Assembly: GCF_000411155.1 (NCBI RefSeq)
Contig: NZ_KE150266.1
Span: forward strand, 1,426,001-1,490,000
Origin: Gleimia europaea ACS-120-V-Col10b
GTDB lineage: Bacteria; Actinomycetota; Actinomycetes; Actinomycetales; Actinomycetaceae
Reading direction: 5' to 3'
Length of the DNA: 64,000 nt
The notes beneath the pieces are model-generated. The model saw only the letters and a list, made by a program, of their open reading frames with translations. It had not been told where the DNA came from and made no database searches. Position numbers and translations under genes: made by a program. Positions 62,013 through 64,000 of this stretch are shown here, piece by piece. Positions within the stretch are counted from its first letter, which is position 1. Each line of letters begins with the position of its first letter.

Positions 62013-63008
62013 ATGCTTCGAATTGGAATCATTGGCGCGGGCCGGATTGGTCGCGTGCACGCTCGCTCCGTTGCGGCTCACCCGCGCGCTAAGCTCACTT
62101 TGATTGCAGATCCGATGTTGGATTCTGCAAAGGAGGTTGCGCAGGCTTACGGGGCGGAAGTCACGAGTGAAGCTAACGATGTTTTCGCATCTGACAATGT
62201 TGATGCAATCATCATTTGTTCGCCAACACCGCTACACGGTGATCATATTATTGCGGCTGCCGCTGCCGGCAAGCCGGCTTTGTGTGAGAAACCGCTGGCT
62301 ATGGATAGTGAATCTGTTGCGCAGATTCGCGAGCGTCTAGAGGCTCAGGGTACGCCTAACCCGCTGGTGATGCTGGGATTTAACCGCCGTTTTGATCCTT
62401 CATTCAGTGCGATTCATGAGGCGGTAGAGTCTGGCGAGATTGGTCAGCTTGAGCAGCTGACGATCATCTCCCGTGATCCGGCTGCTCCGCCAAAGGAGTA
62501 CATTGCGGTTTCGGGGGGCATCTTTAAGGATATGACGATCCATGATTTCGACATGGTTCGCCACTTCCTTGGCGACATCAAGACGGTTACTGCGGTAGGC
62601 CAAAACCTTGATCCCGAGCTTGCGGACACCGGCGACTTCGATGGCGTTGTTGTGACTTTGCAGAACGAGGCGGGACATTCCGCAACGATTACGAACTCGC
62701 GCCACTGCGCTTCTGGTTACGACCAGAGGCTTGAGGCTTTCGGATCTGAAGGCGCGCTCTTTGCCGAGAATATTCGTCCTACCACGGTTCGTCGCTCTAA
62801 CAAGCACGTGACGGACGCGCAAGAGCCGTATTTGGACTTTTTCTTGGAGCGTTACGAGGCTGCGTATGCGCGCGAACTGAGCGCGTTCATTGATGCTATT
62901 GACGCGGGTAGGGTGCCTTCTCCGGGGCTTGAGGACGGCGCTCAGGCGTTGCGTTTGGCTGAAGCAGCCGAGAAGGCTGCTAAGGAAGGCGTAGTAGTTC
63001 ATCTTTAG
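62013..63008 (+). CDS. iolG: Inositol 2-dehydrogenase (Gfo/Idh/MocA family)
   Basis: About 331 residues from ATG 62013 (GAAAGG before it). The NAD-binding GIIGAGRIGRVHARSV begins at residue 4, LCEKPLAMD carries the catalytic Lys of the E-K-P motif, and IHDFDMVRHFLGD has the active-site Asp/His pair of inositol dehydrogenases. It oxidises myo-inositol to scyllo-inosose. It follows the transaldolase gene by 32 bp and is probably co-transcribed. Confidence 0.93.
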   Translation: MLRIGIIGAGRIGRVHARSVAAHPRAKLTLIADPMLDSAKEVAQAYGAEVTSEANDVFASDNVDAIIICSPTPLHGDHIIAAAAAGKPALCEKPLAMDSESVAQIRERLEAQGTPNPLVMLGFNRRFDPSFSAIHEAVESGEIGQLEQLTIISRDPAAPPKEYIAVSGGIFKDMTIHDFDMVRHFLGDIKTVTAVGQNLDPELADTGDFDGVVVTLQNEAGHSATITNSRHCASGYDQRLEAFGSEGALFAENIRPTTVRRSNKHVTDAQEPYLDFFLERYEAAYARELSAFIDAIDAGRVPSPGLEDGAQALRLAEAAEKAAKEGVVVHL

Positions 63009-63018
63009 CTGTTAGTTA

Positions 63019-63070
63019 CAACACTTTGCGTGTCGGATATGGCATTAATATTCGGCACGCAAAGTTGTTG
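63019..63070 (+). terminator. Imperfect long hairpin after iolG
   Basis: CAACACTTTGCGTGTCG (63019-63035) pairs with CGGCACGCAAAGTTGTTG (63053-63070) with one or two mismatches. It starts 11 bp past the iolG stop. Confidence 0.65.
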
Positions 63071-63158
63071 CTAGGCAGAGTTTTGTGTGTATTGACGGGC
63101 AAAATTGGTGAATAACTAGTGTGCGCAAAACGCTGAGGGGCAGCCTCCACGCAAAACC

Positions 63159-63172
63159 TTTGTCTTTACAAA
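63159..63172. promoter_or_regulatory. iol operator-like palindrome before the small membrane protein/TSUP genes (site 4)
   Basis: TTTGTCTTTACAAA. The right half overlaps a candidate -35 TTTACA (63165-63170) spaced 17 bp from TAGCCT (63188-63193), so a bound repressor would cover the promoter. Transcription would then begin near 63200, at the head of a hairpin array. Confidence 0.65.
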
Positions 63173-63200
63173 CTGCGAGTGCTTTAGTAGCCTGAAATCG

Positions 63201-63287
63201 TCGATCACAGAGGTGGTCGATGTCGGCGCAAGCCGAGCACATAGCCGTGCGGGACGTTTTCCCAAACGGTTCCGCACAAGGAACCGT
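63201..63287 (+). promoter_or_regulatory. Structured leader: five consecutive short hairpins
   Basis: In order: TCGATCAC-agag-GTGGTCGA (63201-63220, one wobble); TCGGC-GCAA-GCCGA (63223-63236, GNRA-type loop); GCAC-atagcc-GTGC (63237-63250); GGGA-N5-TCCC (63251-63263); ACGGTTCC-gcacaa-GGAACCGT (63266-63287). The ribosome site GGAAGG follows 3 bp later and the TTG start at 63303. No recognised riboswitch class matches. A GTG at 63213 would make this coding, but its predicted N-terminus looks unnatural and has a poor ribosome site. Confidence 0.5.
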
Positions 63288-63302
63288 AAAGGAAGGTACA
63301 CA

Positions 63303-63530
63303 TTGGGTACTTACGCACTTACTGTTGCTGCTCCGCACAGGATTAACGTAGAGGCACGTCCTCTGTTTAAGCTGGTTGCCGCGGTGTTCGCCGCGCTTGT
63401 GGCATCCGTGGTGGTCGTTGGCATTGCAACTGAACTGACCGCAATGGTTGTGTTTGCAGGAATGCTAACCGTATTTGGAGCTATCGCTGGAGTTTTCGTT
63501 GCCCTCTATCTGCAACTAAAACGCAGCTAG
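63303..63530 (+). CDS. Small membrane protein of unknown function
   Basis: About 75 residues from TTG 63303, six bases after GGAAGG. A short polar head (GTYALTVAAPHRINVEARP) is followed by two hydrophobic segments: LFKLVAAVFAALVASVVVVGIA and AMVVFAGMLTVFGAIAGVFVALYL. It ends in LQLKRS. I recognise no family. It lies behind the iol-like operator and the hairpin leader, and 86 bp before the TSUP gene, so it could be an accessory subunit of that transporter or unrelated. Confidence 0.65.
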   Translation: MGTYALTVAAPHRINVEARPLFKLVAAVFAALVASVVVVGIATELTAMVVFAGMLTVFGAIAGVFVALYLQLKRS

Positions 63531-63616
63531 GCTCTGGGTGAGGCTGTAAGTCTACCGCCAACGAGTATGCGCCGGTCCCAATGGGGGGAACGGTGCTTTT
63601 TATTTGTGAGGGCAAA

Positions 63617-64000
63617 ATGGCAGGGTTCACAACAGGGGCGCTCATTGTGTTGGGGTTGTGCGCATTTATAGTGGGCATTTCTAAAACTGCTCTTCCGGGT
63701 GCCGCCACGCTCGCGGTTGCCCTGCTTGCGGCGGTGATGCCGGCGCTTCAGTCCACCGGAGTGATGCTGCTGATGCTTTTAGTGGGCGATGTGGTGGCGA
63801 TAGTGATGTATCGCAAAAAAGCTGATTGGCCAACCCTGGTGCGCCTCGTTCCCGGGGTTCTCCTTGGACTTGTTATCGGCGCGGTGTTTCTACACGTTGC
63901 ATCTGACCGTGTTATCCGCGTGAGTATTGGCATTATTCTTCTTGTTCTAATTGCCGTGACAACTTTTGTTCTGAAGAGAAACGACAATCCGAACGTGGAA
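63617..64000 (+). CDS. TSUP-family transporter (TauE/SafE), N-terminal part cut by window edge
   Basis: 128 codons are open to the window end from ATG 63617, with GTGAGGG five bases before. GALIVLGLCAFIVGISKTALPGAATLAVALLA is the glycine-containing first repeat helix of the TSUP family, followed by GVMLLMLLVGDVVAIVMYRKKADW and LVPGVLLGLVIGAVFL. This is a second TSUP gene in the window, not closely similar to the one at 38954. It may be under the iol-type operator at 63159. Confidence 0.85.
   Translation, partial: MAGFTTGALIVLGLCAFIVGISKTALPGAATLAVALLAAVMPALQSTGVMLLMLLVGDVVAIVMYRKKADWPTLVRLVPGVLLGLVIGAVFLHVASDRVIRVSIGIILLVLIAVTTFVLKRNDNPNVE

Overview
The window reads as the chromosome of a high-GC Gram-positive bacterium (Actinomycetota). 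Base composition looks to be in the upper fifties percent GC by eye. The marker arrangements are actinobacterial: dnaK-grpE-dnaJ-hspR with HAIR operators, a HAIR site in front of clpB, the MurT/GatD peptidoglycan amidation pair, a DUF4032 protein, frequent GTG/TTG starts and an orphan UgpC/MsiK-type sugar-ABC ATPase. A member of the Actinomycetaceae or a near relative is my best guess. That is inference, because no rRNA is present.

Layout. 1-4.6 kb: edge of an ACT-like gene, a heterodimeric ABC exporter, and an unknown protein with two repeats like those found with homing endonucleases. 4.6-11 kb: S4 RNA-binding protein, AAE-type transporter, M18 aminopeptidase, GNAT acetyltransferase, thrC, LysE exporter and a small zinc protease. 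11-15.3 kb: the HspR-controlled chaperone operon. 15.4-21.4 kb: lipoprotein, murT-gatD, a Gly/Tyr/Gln/Pro-repeat membrane protein and prolyl oligopeptidase. 21.5-27.8 kb: clpB followed by an accessory island. The island holds three AT-richer minus-strand genes for secreted or membrane proteins of unknown function, a diverged second copy of the last ~90 codons of clpB, and an AbiE type IV toxin-antitoxin pair under a perfect 15-bp-arm inverted repeat.

27.8-47.4 kb is mostly housekeeping. It holds a serine hydrolase with xthA, an SDR followed by a two-component system and an MFS exporter, a YkvI-like permease, pyrE, a HAD phosphatase, a SpoU methyltransferase, fba, a TSUP transporter and an unknown 393-aa protein. 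It continues with GDPD, DUF4032, UgpC, a Ser/Thr kinase, a DsbA-like protein and tRNA-Thr(TGT). 47.6-55.8 kb holds a phosphoglycerol-transferase-like enzyme and an alpha-glucoside operon (binding protein, two permeases, GH13 alpha-glucosidase, LacI regulator). That operon has no ATPase of its own, so UgpC 5 kb away is the likely partner.

56-63 kb is a myo-inositol catabolic cluster: mmsA/iolA, iolD and iolB on minus; a transaldolase-family gene and iolG on plus. Four near-identical palindromes of the form wTTGTC-NN-nACAAw lie at its promoters and look like the operator of an IolR-type repressor. The fourth precedes an array of five consecutive short hairpins (63201-63287) leading a small membrane protein and a TSUP transporter that runs off the window. 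IolC, IolE and IolJ are not in view.

Most worth a second look: the clpB 3'-end duplication with its unknown cassette, the iol operator set with the structured leader, the transaldolase in the inositol cluster, the MurT lacking zinc-ribbon cysteines, and the nested GTGTACAA palindromes after pyrE.
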